From VRUE01 sp963720805 (GTDB lineage: Bacteria > Actinomycetota > Thermoleophilia > Solirubrobacterales > 70-9): a stretch of DNA of 64,000 nucleotides. Made by a program: the position numbers and the translations under genes. The notes below the pieces were generated by a model, which made no database searches, was not told where the DNA came from, and saw nothing but the letters and a program-made list of their open reading frames with translations. This document shows positions 16,878 to 25,640 of this stretch, in pieces. The DNA lies in contig CAVRGT010000006.1 of the NCBI GenBank assembly GCA_963720805.1, positions 124,001 to 188,000 of the forward strand, read 5' to 3'. Within the stretch, counting starts at the first letter, position 1. Every line of letters starts with the position of its first letter.

Positions 16878-17531
16878 GCCAACACCTCCTCGATCGGGCC
16901 GGCCTCGATCGCCCGGCCCTGCTCGAGCCGCACCACCCAGTCGCCCAATCGGCGCGCCTGCTCGGGGTCGTGGCTGACCAGGACGATCGAGAGATCGAGC
17001 GCGCGGCGCAGCTCGGCGAGCGTGGCCTCGATCGCGTCGCGGGCCACCTGGTCGAGGGCCGAGGTCGGCTCGTCGAGCAGAAGGACGGCGGGCTCCTGCG
17101 ATAGGGCTCGCGCCAGCATGGCCCGCTGCTGCTCGCCGACCGAGAGTTTGGCGACGTCGCGCCCGGCGAAGTCCGGGTCCAGCCCGGCGAGGCGCAGGCA
17201 GCGCGCCGCGTCCAGCTCCTTTCCGGCGAGACCGGCCGCGTAGAGCAGATTCGACTCGACGGTCCCCTCGAGCAGGGCCGGCAGCTGCGGCACCAGCGAC
17301 ACTTCGCGCCGCAGGGCCAGGGGTTCGTACTCGCCGAGCGGCTTGCCGCGGTAACGCGATCGTCCCCGCGTCAGGATCGGCGAACCGGTTGAGCAGGCGC
17401 AGCAGGGTCGACTTGCCCGCCCCCGAAGGCCCAACGATCGCCGTCGCCCCGGCCGGAATCTCGGCGCTGAGCGAGTCGAGGACGCGGCGATCGCCGCGGG
17501 TCAGGCTGACCTCGCGCAGCTCGAACAGCAC
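16874..17531 (-). CDS. fetA: FetA-like ABC ATPase, frameshifted
   Basis: N-terminal part LFELREVSLTRGDRRVLDSL then P-loop GPSGAGKSTLLRLLNRF lies in one frame; the rest (LGEYEPLALRREVSLVPQ, signature LSVGEQQRAMLARAL, Walker B VLLLDEPTSALD, SHDPEQ) is in another. The join is a one-base shift near 17350-17360. All NBD motifs are present in order, so an indel is likely. GTG 17529-17531 fits the family start; ATG 17561 is an alternative. Forms a transporter with FetB, to which it is translationally coupled. Divergent from ku. Confidence 0.82.
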
Positions 17532-17632
17532 CGGCGGATGATCCCACCGCGGCGGGCGCAAGATGCCTCTCGCCGCCGATCCCGCTTTGCCGCGAGCGTG
17601 AACGGCTGGAACAATCGGGTAAGTGAACGCCG

Positions 17633-18523
17633 ATGGCTAGAGCAATCTGGAGCGGCTCGATCAGCTTCGGGCTCCTCAACGTGCCCGTCAAGCTGTACAG
17701 CGCGGTGGCCCGCCGCGGCATCGCCCTGCGCGAGATCCGCGAGTCCGACAGCGCCCGGATCAAACATCGCCGCGTCGCCGAGGGGACCGACGAAGAGGTC
17801 CCCTACGACAAGATCATCAAGGCCTTCGAGATCACCAAGGACCGCTACGTGCCACTGAGCAAGGACGAGCTCGGCGCGCTCGACCCGAAGAAGACGCGCG
17901 CGATCGAGGTCCAGGACTTCGTCGAGATCGCCGAGATCGACCCGATCTACTTCGACAGCCCCTACTACCTCGGCCCCGCCGACGGCGCCGAGAAGGCGTA
18001 CTCGCTGCTCGCGCAGGCGCTGGAACGCTCGGGCAAGGTGGCGATCGCCCGCTTCGTCTTTCGCAACAAGGAGCACCTGGCGGCGATCCGGCCCGGTGAC
18101 GGCGTGCTGACCCTGACCACGATGCGCTTCGCCGACGAGGTCGTGCCGCCGGCCGAGCTCGACGACGTGCTGCCGACCGAGCAGCCGAAGATCGCCAAGC
18201 GCGAGGTCGAGATGGCCGAGCAGCTGATCGAATCGCTGACCCGTGACTTCGACCCGACGCTCTACCGCGACGAGTACCGCGAGGAGCTGCTGGCGATGAT
18301 CGAACGCAAGGCGGCCGGCGAGGAGATCGTCGCGGCCCCGCAGGAGGACCGCGAGCCGACCAAGGCACCGGACCTGATGGCGGCCCTGGAGCAGAGCATC
18401 GCCGCGGTAAAGGACAAGCGCGACAAGCCCGCCGCCAAGAAACCAGCGAAAAAGCGGTCGTCCAAAGCCAAGAAAGCCACAGCGAAAAAACGGTCGGCCT
18501 CAACCGCGAAGTCCTCCGCCTAG
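17633..18523 (+). CDS. ku: Non-homologous end-joining protein Ku
   Basis: 296 residues. Starts MARAIWSGSISFGLLNVPVKLYSA, the invariant bacterial Ku N terminus, followed by KHRRVAEGTDEEVPYDKIIKAFEI, and VEMAEQLIESLTRDFDPTLYRDEYREEL. The last about 50 residues are a Lys/Ala-rich tail (KKPAKKRSSKAKKATAKKRS), as in Ku proteins whose tails bind DNA. Homodimeric ring that holds DNA ends and recruits LigD. Its stop codon TAG is the first base triplet of palindrome C1. Confidence 0.96.
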   Translation: MARAIWSGSISFGLLNVPVKLYSAVARRGIALREIRESDSARIKHRRVAEGTDEEVPYDKIIKAFEITKDRYVPLSKDELGALDPKKTRAIEVQDFVEIAEIDPIYFDSPYYLGPADGAEKAYSLLAQALERSGKVAIARFVFRNKEHLAAIRPGDGVLTLTTMRFADEVVPPAELDDVLPTEQPKIAKREVEMAEQLIESLTRDFDPTLYRDEYREELLAMIERKAAGEEIVAAPQEDREPTKAPDLMAALEQSIAAVKDKRDKPAAKKPAKKRSSKAKKATAKKRSASTAKSSA

Positions 18524-18637
18524 AGCCGATCCCGGTAGGGGTGGAGCGTCTTGCACTTTTTCGCAACAGCCCCCCTCGGACGGCGGTGGGCGCTCCACGA
18601 AAAAGTTAAGCGAAACCCCTACCGGGATCGGCTCTAG
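18521..18637. repeat. Composite palindrome, family C copy 1
   Basis: Perfect 22-bp arms 18521-18542 and 18616-18637; the shared part is GATCCCGGTAGGGGT, the outermost bases (TAGAGCC) are specific to this site and include the ku stop codon. The inner core has CGTCTTGCACTTTTTCG and CGAAAAAGTTAAGCGAA. The element spans exactly from the ku stop codon to the base before the ligD start codon. Other copies: 49679-49805 and 56861-56968. Confidence 0.9.
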
Positions 18638-19567
18638 GTGCCCGCCGACAATCTGGTTGAGGTCGACGGGCGTGAGCTGAAACTCACGAACCTGGACAAG
18701 GTTCTGTATCCCAAGGCGGGATTCACGAAGGGTGAGGTCGTCGACTACTACGCCAAGGTGGCGCCGGCGATGGTTCCCCACCTGAGCGGGCGGGCGGTGA
18801 CATTGCGGCGCTTCCCGGAAGGGGTCGACGACACCGACGCCGCCTTCTTCGAGAAGCGCTGCCCCAAGCACCGGCCCGAGTGGGTGAAGACCACGCCGGT
18901 CGGGGCCAGCACCGGCAGGATCGACTTCTGCGTCTGCGAAGACCGCGCGACGCTGGTCTGGATGGCGCAGCTGGCGGCGATCGAGCTGCACCCCTCACTC
19001 TCGCTGGCGCCCGAGCACGACCGCCCGACCGTGCTCGCCTTCGACCTCGATCCCGGCCCGCCGGCCGAAGTCCTCTCCTGCTGCCGGGTGGCGCTGCGCC
19101 TGCGCGAGCTCTTCGCCCACTTCGGCCTCGAGTGCTTCCCCAAGACCTCGGGCTCAAAGGGCCTACAGGTCTACGCGCCGCTCAACAACGAAGAGGTCAC
19201 CTACGAGGGAGACGACAACGGAGGCGGGACCAAACCGCTGGCCCGCGCGATCGCCCAGCTGCTCGAGAAGCAGACCCCCGACCTGGTCGTCTCGAAGATG
19301 AAGAAGGTCGAACGCAAAGGCAAGGTCTTCGTCGACTGGTCCCAGAACCACCGCCGCAAGACGACGATCGCGGTCTACTCCCTGCGCGCCCGCGAGCGGC
19401 CCACCGTCTCGACGCCCGTGAGCTGGGACGAGGTCGAACGAGCGGTCGAGAAAGAGGACGCCGGCTCACTCGTCTTCGAAGCCGACGAAGTACTGAAGCG
19501 GATCGAACAGCACGGGGACCTCTTCGCCCCCGTGCTGGAGCTGCGACAGCAGCTGCCCGAGCTTTAG
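18638..19567 (+). CDS. ligD: LigD-type DNA polymerase/primase domain protein (stand-alone)
   Basis: 309 residues, GTG start at 18638. It matches the polymerase (LigD_Pab/archaeo-eukaryotic primase-like) domain only: LTNLDKVLYPKAGFTKGEVVDYY, LRRFPEGVD, catalytic pair in LAFDLDPGPP, SGSKGLQVYAPL and VFVDWSQNHRRKTTIAVYSLRARERPTVSTP. No ligase or phosphoesterase domain is attached, so a ligase must be encoded elsewhere. Adjacent to ku, so its role is end-filling in NHEJ. Its stop overlaps the convergent small gene by three bases. Confidence 0.93.
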   Translation: MPADNLVEVDGRELKLTNLDKVLYPKAGFTKGEVVDYYAKVAPAMVPHLSGRAVTLRRFPEGVDDTDAAFFEKRCPKHRPEWVKTTPVGASTGRIDFCVCEDRATLVWMAQLAAIELHPSLSLAPEHDRPTVLAFDLDPGPPAEVLSCCRVALRLRELFAHFGLECFPKTSGSKGLQVYAPLNNEEVTYEGDDNGGGTKPLARAIAQLLEKQTPDLVVSKMKKVERKGKVFVDWSQNHRRKTTIAVYSLRARERPTVSTPVSWDEVERAVEKEDAGSLVFEADEVLKRIEQHGDLFAPVLELRQQLPEL

Positions 19568-19911
19568 GGTTTGACCCTGAAGCAGTGAGGCTTGCCGTAG
19601 TTCTTCAAGGCGAGGGCCCCACTGTGATCGACCCCCCAGTGCAGGGCGATATTGCACTCCACTTCTTCTTCCGGTTCGGGCTCTTCGGCGTAGAAAAGCC
19701 CCACTTCGCAGTCGATGCGGCTTTCCGACGCGCGCCGGCACTGTCCGACTCCGAAGCCGGTGCATTTGTGATCGAGGTGACAGGCTTCTTCAGCAAATTC
19801 CTTGCTCGCATGCTTTGCCTGCCCATAACCCAGGTGCCAGTGAAACGCCTGCGCCCCCGCGACGAGCAAGAAAAACGCAGCCACCACCGACACAACCAGC
19901 TTCACCTTCAT
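19564..19911 (-). CDS. Small secreted cysteine-containing protein, unknown function
   Basis: 115 residues from ATG 19909-19911, with GGAGG seven bases upstream. A signal peptide is clear (MKVKLVVSVVAAFFLLVAG, cleavage probably after AQA). The mature part has several Cys (EEACHLDHKCTGF, GQCRRASESRIDCEV, VECNIALHWG, KPHCFRV), suggesting disulfides outside the cell, and an acidic stretch EEPEPEEEVE. I do not recognise a family. Convergent with and overlapping ligD. Confidence 0.72.
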   Translation of the reverse strand: MKVKLVVSVVAAFFLLVAGAQAFHWHLGYGQAKHASKEFAEEACHLDHKCTGFGVGQCRRASESRIDCEVGLFYAEEPEPEEEVECNIALHWGVDHSGALALKNYGKPHCFRVKP

Positions 19912-20012
19912 CGATCCTCCCCACATCGTTTTTCGGCAACGTATAGGAACGTTCGGAGTACTGACGAACTTCTGCGCGCTCGCCCGCTCTGCGGGAGGTC
20001 GCTCGGCCGGTC

Positions 20013-20082
20013 GAGCGCGACGAACACCGGTACGCCGGACACTCAGCGCGAAGCGCGTCCGGCGGACCGGTGTTCGTCGCTC
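20013..20082. repeat. Long palindrome (element L) next to the IS
   Basis: Left arm 20013-20040 and right arm 20057-20082 pair over about 26 bp (ACGAACACCGGT in the middle of each arm), with a two-base insertion in the left arm; the inner loop contains GCGCGAAGCGC. The right arm ends where the IS terminal repeat begins. Confidence 0.8.
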
Positions 20083-21153
20083 TGGGCTAGCTGACGAGCC
20101 CAGGGACGTTCCGAACGCCATGAGGTAGATCCGGGCCTACCGAGAGGCTGTGGGTGTCAAAGCTCACGACCTCAAGGAGGCCCGGATGCAACACGCTAAC
20201 TCCCCGCTCACCCCGAAGGGCAGGCACCGCATGGTCCTGCTCGTCGAAGAGGAGGACTTCACGTTCGAGGCGGCCGCGGCCGCCTCGAACGTGGCGAAGT
20301 CGACGGCCCACACCTGGGTCTCGCGCTGGCGGGAGGCCGGCGAGGAGCAGCGGCGGGACCTGAGCTGCCTGCGCGACCGCTCCTCATGCCCGAAGAACAG
20401 CCCCGCGCAGGTCCCCGAGGGGGAGGCGAAGAAGATCTGCGAACGGCGCGAGAAGACCGGCTGGAGCCCCCGCCGTCTGGCCGACGAGCCCGACATCGCC
20501 CGCCCCCACTCGACCGTGCACCGCGTCCTGCGCCGCGGCGGCTGCTCGCGCCTCCCCAGGCCAAAGCCGCCGGCGGTGATCCGATACGAGTGGCCCTGCC
20601 CGGGGAACCTCCTGCACATGGACGTCAAGAAGCTCGGCTGCTTCACCGAGCCCGGCCATGCGCTGACCGGCGACCGGCGCCGCCGCTCGCGGCGAGTCGG
20701 CTGGGAGTACGTGCACTCGATCGTCGACGACTGCTCGCGCCTGGCCTATTCGGAGATCCACGACGACGAGCAGGCCCCGACCGTGATGGGCTTCACCCGC
20801 CGGGCCTTCGAGTGGTTCGAAGAGCGCGGGATCGCGATCGAGAGATTGATGACCGACAACCACTTCAGCTACACGAAGAGCAAGGCGCTGGCCGAACTGC
20901 TGGACGGCAGGGCGGTCTCCCACCTGAAGATCAGGCCCTACACGCCGCGGACAAACGGGAAGGTGGAGCGCTTCCACCAGACACTGATGCGGGAGTGGGC
21001 CTACGCGCTCGAATACGCCTCAAGCGACGCTCGCGGCGAGGCGCTGCCACACTGGATCAAGCACTACAACGAGCGGCGCTCCCACTCAGCGCTCGGCAAC
21101 CGGCCGCCTATGAAGCGCGTTCGGGACGTGTTGGGGTTCGTCAGCTAGCGCAG
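20082..21153 (+). mobile_element. IS481-family insertion sequence
   Basis: Terminal inverted repeats: left end CTGGGCTAGCTGACGAGCCC (from 20082) and, on the complement of the right end, CTGCGCTAGCTGACGAACCC (to 21153); matching resumes with ACGT-CCGAACGC further in. One transposase gene fills the element. No target duplication is obvious (left flank ends in palindrome L, right flank is the gcvPB 3' end). The element looks intact. Confidence 0.88.
20186..21148 (+). CDS. IS481-family DDE transposase
   Basis: 320 residues from ATG 20186, with a strong AAGGAGG five bases upstream. N-terminal helix-turn-helix (FEAAAAASNVAKSTAHTWVSRWR), then an rve/DDE integrase core: first Asp in LLHMDVKKLG, second in RLMTDNHFSYTKS, Glu in TNGKVERFHQTLMREWAYA. 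C-terminal HYNERRSHSALGNRPP is typical of the family. The catalytic triad and full length suggest it is active. The stop codon lies in the right terminal repeat. Confidence 0.93.
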   Translation: MQHANSPLTPKGRHRMVLLVEEEDFTFEAAAAASNVAKSTAHTWVSRWREAGEEQRRDLSCLRDRSSCPKNSPAQVPEGEAKKICERREKTGWSPRRLADEPDIARPHSTVHRVLRRGGCSRLPRPKPPAVIRYEWPCPGNLLHMDVKKLGCFTEPGHALTGDRRRRSRRVGWEYVHSIVDDCSRLAYSEIHDDEQAPTVMGFTRRAFEWFEERGIAIERLMTDNHFSYTKSKALAELLDGRAVSHLKIRPYTPRTNGKVERFHQTLMREWAYALEYASSDARGEALPHWIKHYNERRSHSALGNRPPMKRVRDVLGFVS

Positions 21154-22668
21154 TACCTGCCGCACGACCGGCCGCCGCGTCGCCTTGACCTCGTCCAGCC
21201 GCCGCACCGGCGTCGTGTACGGCGCCTGCTTGGCGCGCTCGGGGTCGCTCTCGGCCTCGGCGAGGATCCGCTCGATCGCCTCGGCGAAGCCGTCGAGGCT
21301 CTCCTTGGTCTCGGTCTCGGTCGGCTCGATCATCAGCGCCTCCTCGACCAGCAGCGGGAAGTAGACGGTCGGCGGGTGGAAGCCGAAGTCGAGCAGGCGC
21401 TTGGCGAGGTCGAGCGTGGCCAGGCCGAGCTCGCGCTTCATCGGCTTGCCGGAGAGGACGAACTCATGCATGCAGTGGCGCTTGAAGGCGACCGGCAGGC
21501 GCTCGCCGGCGCGGCCCTCGGCCAGGCGCGCCTTGAGGTAGTTGGCGTTCAGCACCGCGGTCTCCGAGGCCTCGGCGAGGCCGTCGCCGCCGAGGCTGAG
21601 GATGTAGGCGTAGGAGCGGACGAAGACGCCGAAGTTGCCCTGGAAGCCGCGCAGACGGCCGATCGACTTGGGCCGCTCGAGATCGAGGTCGAAGCTCGGC
21701 CCGCCGCCGTTGTCGCTCTCGCGCCGCACCACCTGCGGCCGCGGCAGGAAGGGCTCGATCCGCTCGGAGACCGCGATCGGGCCGGCGCCGGGGCCGCCGC
21801 CGCCGTGCGGCTGGCTGAAGGACTTGTGCAGGTTGACGTGGACGATGTCGAAGCCCATGTCGCCGGGCCGCGAGTGGCCCATCACCGCGTTGAGGTTGGC
21901 GCCGTCGTAGTAGAGCGTCCCCCCCGCCTTGTGAATCAGCTCGGCGATCTCGGCGATGTTCTCGTCGAAGAGGCCGAGCGTGTTGGGGTTGGTCAGCATC
22001 AGGCAGGCGACCTTGTCGGGGTCCTCGTCGATCTTCGCCCGCAGATCGTCCATCTCGACCCCGCCGCGCTCGTTGGTCGCGACCTTGACCACCTCGTAGC
22101 CGGCCATCGTCACCGAGGCCGGGTTGGTCCCGTGCGAGGTGTCGGGCGCCAGCACCTTGGTCCGCTCTTCGCCGCGGTCGGCGTGGAAGGCGCGGGTCAG
22201 CAGCAGGCCGGCGAGCTCGCCGTGCGAACCGGCGGAAGGCTGCAGGCTGACGTGGGGCAGGCCGCAGATCTCGCCGAGGCTCTCTTGCAGCAGCCACATC
22301 AACTCCAGCGCCCCCTGGGCGCGCTTGGGATCCTGCGCCGGGTGCAGGCGAGCGTGGCCGGGCAGCGCCGCGACTCGCTCGTTGAGCCGCGGGTTGTGCT
22401 TCATCGTGCAGGAGCCGAGGGGGTAGAAGCCGCTGTCGAGGTCGAAGTTACGGCGCGAGAGCTTGTTGTAGTGGCGGACGATCTCCGGCTCGGCGATCTC
22501 CGGCAGGCGCGGCGGCTCAGCGCGCAGCAGATCGGCCGGGATCAGCTCCGCCAGCGGCGGCTCGGGAACTTCGGCGTCGGGAAGCACCGCGGCGCGCCGT
22601 CCCGGCTTCGACTTCTCGTAGATCGTCCGCGCCCGTTCGGCCTGCATCGGCGTCTCGCTCATCGCCAT
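21145..22668 (-). CDS. gcvPB: Glycine dehydrogenase (decarboxylating) subunit 2
   Basis: 507 residues. PLP-lysine block NLHKSFSQPHGGGGPGAGP, plus YPLGSCTMKHNPRLNE, PSAGSHGELAGLL and DTSHGTNPASV. With GcvPA it forms the P protein of the glycine cleavage system. The ATG overlaps the gcvPA stop (TGATG). The last codons RQVLR and the TAG stop lie at the IS right end, so the original C terminus may have been slightly longer; the remaining length is normal. Confidence 0.95.
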   Translation of the reverse strand: MAMSETPMQAERARTIYEKSKPGRRAAVLPDAEVPEPPLAELIPADLLRAEPPRLPEIAEPEIVRHYNKLSRRNFDLDSGFYPLGSCTMKHNPRLNERVAALPGHARLHPAQDPKRAQGALELMWLLQESLGEICGLPHVSLQPSAGSHGELAGLLLTRAFHADRGEERTKVLAPDTSHGTNPASVTMAGYEVVKVATNERGGVEMDDLRAKIDEDPDKVACLMLTNPNTLGLFDENIAEIAELIHKAGGTLYYDGANLNAVMGHSRPGDMGFDIVHVNLHKSFSQPHGGGGPGAGPIAVSERIEPFLPRPQVVRRESDNGGGPSFDLDLERPKSIGRLRGFQGNFGVFVRSYAYILSLGGDGLAEASETAVLNANYLKARLAEGRAGERLPVAFKRHCMHEFVLSGKPMKRELGLATLDLAKRLLDFGFHPPTVYFPLLVEEALMIEPTETETKESLDGFAEAIERILAEAESDPERAKQAPYTTPVRRLDEVKATRRPVVRQVLR

Positions 22669-24080
22669 CAGCTCACCTCTCCAGCGATTGGCGACTTTTG
22701 CGTCACCTTGACGCTCAAGTCGCCAGCGGCCTCGGCCGCGATCGCGGCTCCGAGCGCCTCGGCCAGCTCGTCGATCTGGGCCTTACTGCGGCGCTCAGTG
22801 ATCGCCACCAGCAGGCCGTCCTCGTACTCGGGGTACTCACGGCCGAGTGGATAGCCGGCGGCGATTCCGCGCTCGGCACAGCGCTCGAGCACGCGCTCGA
22901 CCGAGGCGTCGAGACGGACGGCGAACTCGCGCGCTACCGGCGCCTCGTGCAGCAGCTCGATTCCCTCGACCGCTGCCAGCCGCTCGCGGGCGTAGGCGGT
23001 GCGGCGGACCAGCAGCTCGCCCAGCTCGCGGAAGCCCTCGCGGCCAAGCCAGGCGAGGTGGACCATCGCGCCGAGCGCGTTGAGCGCCTGCGCCGTGCAG
23101 ATGTTGTGGGTCGCCTTCTCGCGGCGGATGTGCTGCTCGCGCGTCTGCAGGGCCAAGACGAAGCCGCGGCGGCCGTCGACGTCGTCGGTTTCACCGGCGA
23201 TCCGGCCCGGCATGCGGCGGATCTGCTCCTCGGTCGCGCAGAAGAAGCCGAAGGAGGGACCGCCGAAGTCGAGCCGGTTGCCGAGCGGCTGGCCCTCGCC
23301 GAGGGCGATGTCGGCGCCGCACTCACCGGGCGGCTTGAGCACGCCGAGCGTCATCGGGTCGGTGGCGACGACGAGCAGCGCGCCGTGCTCCTTCGCCGCC
23401 GCGCCGAGCGCCTCGACCCGCTCGACCGCGCCGAGAAAGTTGGGGCTCTGCAGGAAGACCGCCGCGGTCTCGCCATCAACCGCGGCGGCCAGCGCCGCGG
23501 CGTCGGTCTCGCCATTGCGCAACTCGACCTCGACCACGTCGGCGCCGTAGCCGACCGCGTAGGTCGCCAGGGTCTCGCGGCTGTGCGGGTGCAGGGCGCG
23601 CGAGACGACGAAGCGCTTGCGCTTGGTCGCCGCCATCGCCAGGTAGCCGGCCGAGGCGACCGAGGAGGGTCCCTCGTAGAGACCGGCGTTGGAGACCGGC
23701 AGGCCGGTCAGCTCCGACATCGCGGTCTGGAACTCGAACATCACCTGCAGCCCGCCCTGGGAGATCTCCGGCTGGTAGGGCGTGTAGGGGGTGAGGAACT
23801 CCGAGCGCTGGGTGATCGCGTCGACGATCGCCGGCACGTAGTGGTCATACATCCCGGCGCCGACGAAGCAGACCTGGCTCTCGGCGTCCTCGTTGCGCGT
23901 GGCCAGCGCCGCCAAGCGCTCGTAGACCTCGGCCTCGCTCATTCCCTCCGGCAACGACAGCGGACGGCCGAGGCGCAGCGGCTCGGGGATCTGGGCGAAG
24001 AGATCGTCGACCGAGTCGACCCCGATCGCGGCGAGCATCTCCGCCCGGTCGGCGTCGGTGGCTGAGGTGTAGCGGGTCAC
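22668..24080 (-). CDS. gcvPA: Glycine dehydrogenase (decarboxylating) subunit 1
   Basis: 470 residues from GTG 24078-24080. Family landmarks: CFVGAGMYDHYVPAIVDAI, FLTPYTPYQPEISQGGLQ, EFQTAMSELTGLPVSNAGLYEG and RGFVLALQTREQHIRREKATHNIC. Forms the glycine-decarboxylating P protein with GcvPB, transferring aminomethyl to GcvH lipoate. Order gcvT-gcvH-gcvPA-gcvPB is a typical split-P operon. No glycine riboswitch is visible upstream of gcvT. Confidence 0.95.
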   Translation of the reverse strand: MTRYTSATDADRAEMLAAIGVDSVDDLFAQIPEPLRLGRPLSLPEGMSEAEVYERLAALATRNEDAESQVCFVGAGMYDHYVPAIVDAITQRSEFLTPYTPYQPEISQGGLQVMFEFQTAMSELTGLPVSNAGLYEGPSSVASAGYLAMAATKRKRFVVSRALHPHSRETLATYAVGYGADVVEVELRNGETDAAALAAAVDGETAAVFLQSPNFLGAVERVEALGAAAKEHGALLVVATDPMTLGVLKPPGECGADIALGEGQPLGNRLDFGGPSFGFFCATEEQIRRMPGRIAGETDDVDGRRGFVLALQTREQHIRREKATHNICTAQALNALGAMVHLAWLGREGFRELGELLVRRTAYARERLAAVEGIELLHEAPVAREFAVRLDASVERVLERCAERGIAAGYPLGREYPEYEDGLLVAITERRSKAQIDELAEALGAAIAAEAAGDLSVKVTQKSPIAGEVS

Positions 24081-24115
24081 CTGGCTAAGGCTACGGAAGC
24101 GACTGGCGGGGCTCC

Positions 24116-24517
24116 CTAGCCCTTTTCCAGCATCTTGCGGTATTCGTCGGCGCCGAGCAGGGCGCCGCGCTCCTCCGGCTGGGTCAGCCTGACCCTGACC
24201 AGCCAGCCCTCGCCGTAGGGGTCCTCGTTGATCTTCTCCGGCGTGTCTTCGAGCGCGTCGTTGACCTCGACGATCTCGCCCGACATCGGTGCGATCACGT
24301 CGGAGACCGCCTTGACCGACTCGACCTCGGCGTAGGAGGCGTCTTTGGAGATCGTAGCGCCGACCTCCGGCGCGTCGTAGAAGACGACCTCGCCGAGGCT
24401 GTCCTGGGCGTACCAGGTGATCCCGAGGACGGCGTGATCGTCACCGTCGAGCCGCGCCCAGTCGTGCTGGTCGTGGTAGAGCAGATCGTCGGGGTAGTGG
24501 GCGTCGGACAACGTCAC
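24116..24517 (-). CDS. gcvH: Glycine cleavage system H protein
   Basis: 133 residues from GTG 24515-24517. Lipoyl-domain protein: HDQHDWARLDGDDHAVLGITWYAQDSLG, GDVVF-like GEVVFYDAPEVGATISKD, and the lipoylation site ASYAEVESVKAVSDV (Lys in ESVKA). C-terminal block NEDPYGEGWLVRVRL. It shuttles the aminomethyl group between P, T and L proteins. Its start overlaps the gcvT stop by four bases. Confidence 0.96.
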   Translation of the reverse strand: MTLSDAHYPDDLLYHDQHDWARLDGDDHAVLGITWYAQDSLGEVVFYDAPEVGATISKDASYAEVESVKAVSDVIAPMSGEIVEVNDALEDTPEKINEDPYGEGWLVRVRLTQPEERGALLGADEYRKMLEKG

Positions 24518-25584
24518 TTCTCCTTGCGGTAGAGGGGCTTGGAAGCTATCCGCGCGGGGCGATGCTTGCCGCGCACGTCGATCTCGACCTCGTTGCCGGG
24601 CTCAGCGAGATCGGCGCGCAGGTAGGCCATGCCGATGCCGATCTCCAGCGAGGGCGAGAAGGTGCCCGAGGTGACGGTGCCGACCGGCTCTCCGGGGGTG
24701 AGCACCGGGTTGCCTTCACGCGGGATGCCGGCGCCCTCGATCTTGAACGCGGCCAGCATCTCGGCCGTGCCTTCGCGACGGGCGCGGGCGATGGCCTCGG
24801 CGCCGATGAAGCCGGTTGCCTCTGCGCAGCACCAGCCGAGCCCGGCCTCGATCGGGTTGCGCTCGGGGGTCAGGTCGTTGCCGTGCAGGTGAAAGCAGAC
24901 CTCGAGCCGCAGCGTGTCGCGGGCGCCGAGCCCGCAGGGGACGACGCCCGCGTCGAGCAGCTCGGCCCAGATCGCCGGCGCGATCTCGGGATCGATCAGC
25001 AGCTCGACCCCGTCCTCGCCGGTGTAGCCGGTGCCGCAGACGAGGGCGGGCCGGTTGCCGATCCGCACCGTGGCTACCCGCATCCGCGCCGGCAGGGCGA
25101 TGCCGAGCGCGCCGGTGAGGATCGCCCGGGCGTGCGGGCCCTGCACGGCGAGCATCGCGTAGCGGTCGGCGACGTCGCGCACGGCGACGTCGAAGCCGCG
25201 GCTCCAGCGGCCGAGCCAGGCGAGGTCGGCGTCGTGGTTGGCCGAGTTGGTGACGATCAGGTAGCGGTCGCCGCCGAGCCGGTAGGTGAAGAGGTCATCG
25301 AGCACGCCTCCGTCCTCGTCGCAGAGGCAGGAGTACTGGGCGCCGCCGATCTCGATCTTGGCCACGTCATTGGAGAGGACGCGCTGGAGGAAGGCGAGCG
25401 CGCCGGGCCCCTCGACCTCGACCTCGCCCATGTGCGAGACGTCGAACATCCCCGCGTGCGTGCGCACCGCCGCGTGCTCCTCGCGAATCCCCTCATAGGT
25501 GACCGGCATCTCCCAGCCGGCAAAGGGCACGAGCTTGGCCCCGAGCTCGGCATGGCTCCTGTAGAGCGGCGTTCGTTTCAGCAC
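24514..25584 (-). CDS. gcvT: Aminomethyltransferase (glycine cleavage T protein)
   Basis: About 356 residues from GTG 25582-25584 (MLKRTPLYRSHAELGAKLVP), the usual family start; the frame extends to a TTG at 25626. Blocks: PFAGWEMPVTYEGIREEHAAVRTHAGMFDVSHMGEVEV, DDLFTYRL, YTGEDGVELL and GARDTLRLEVCFHLHGNDL. Transfers the aminomethyl carbon to tetrahydrofolate. First gene of the gcv operon, divergent from a GNAT gene with about 56 bases between starts, where the promoter must lie. Confidence 0.94.
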   Translation of the reverse strand: MLKRTPLYRSHAELGAKLVPFAGWEMPVTYEGIREEHAAVRTHAGMFDVSHMGEVEVEGPGALAFLQRVLSNDVAKIEIGGAQYSCLCDEDGGVLDDLFTYRLGGDRYLIVTNSANHDADLAWLGRWSRGFDVAVRDVADRYAMLAVQGPHARAILTGALGIALPARMRVATVRIGNRPALVCGTGYTGEDGVELLIDPEIAPAIWAELLDAGVVPCGLGARDTLRLEVCFHLHGNDLTPERNPIEAGLGWCCAEATGFIGAEAIARARREGTAEMLAAFKIEGAGIPREGNPVLTPGEPVGTVTSGTFSPSLEIGIGMAYLRADLAEPGNEVEIDVRGKHRPARIASKPLYRKEK

Positions 25585-25640
25585 GGCTTCGGCCACGCGC
25601 GGCAGCGTATTGAAGACCTGTGGCAAGCTCGTCCACGCAG

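Noticed and set aside
20386..22854. 822-codon plus-strand open frame across the transposase and gcvPB
   Set aside because: Shadow frame; both underlying genes are unmistakable in other frames.
22698..24065. 455-codon plus-strand open frame opposite gcvPA
   Set aside because: Antisense shadow of an intact, highly conserved gene.
24514..25640. Glycine riboswitch upstream of gcvT
   Set aside because: Only about 56 bases separate gcvT from the divergent GNAT start and no riboswitch motifs are visible.
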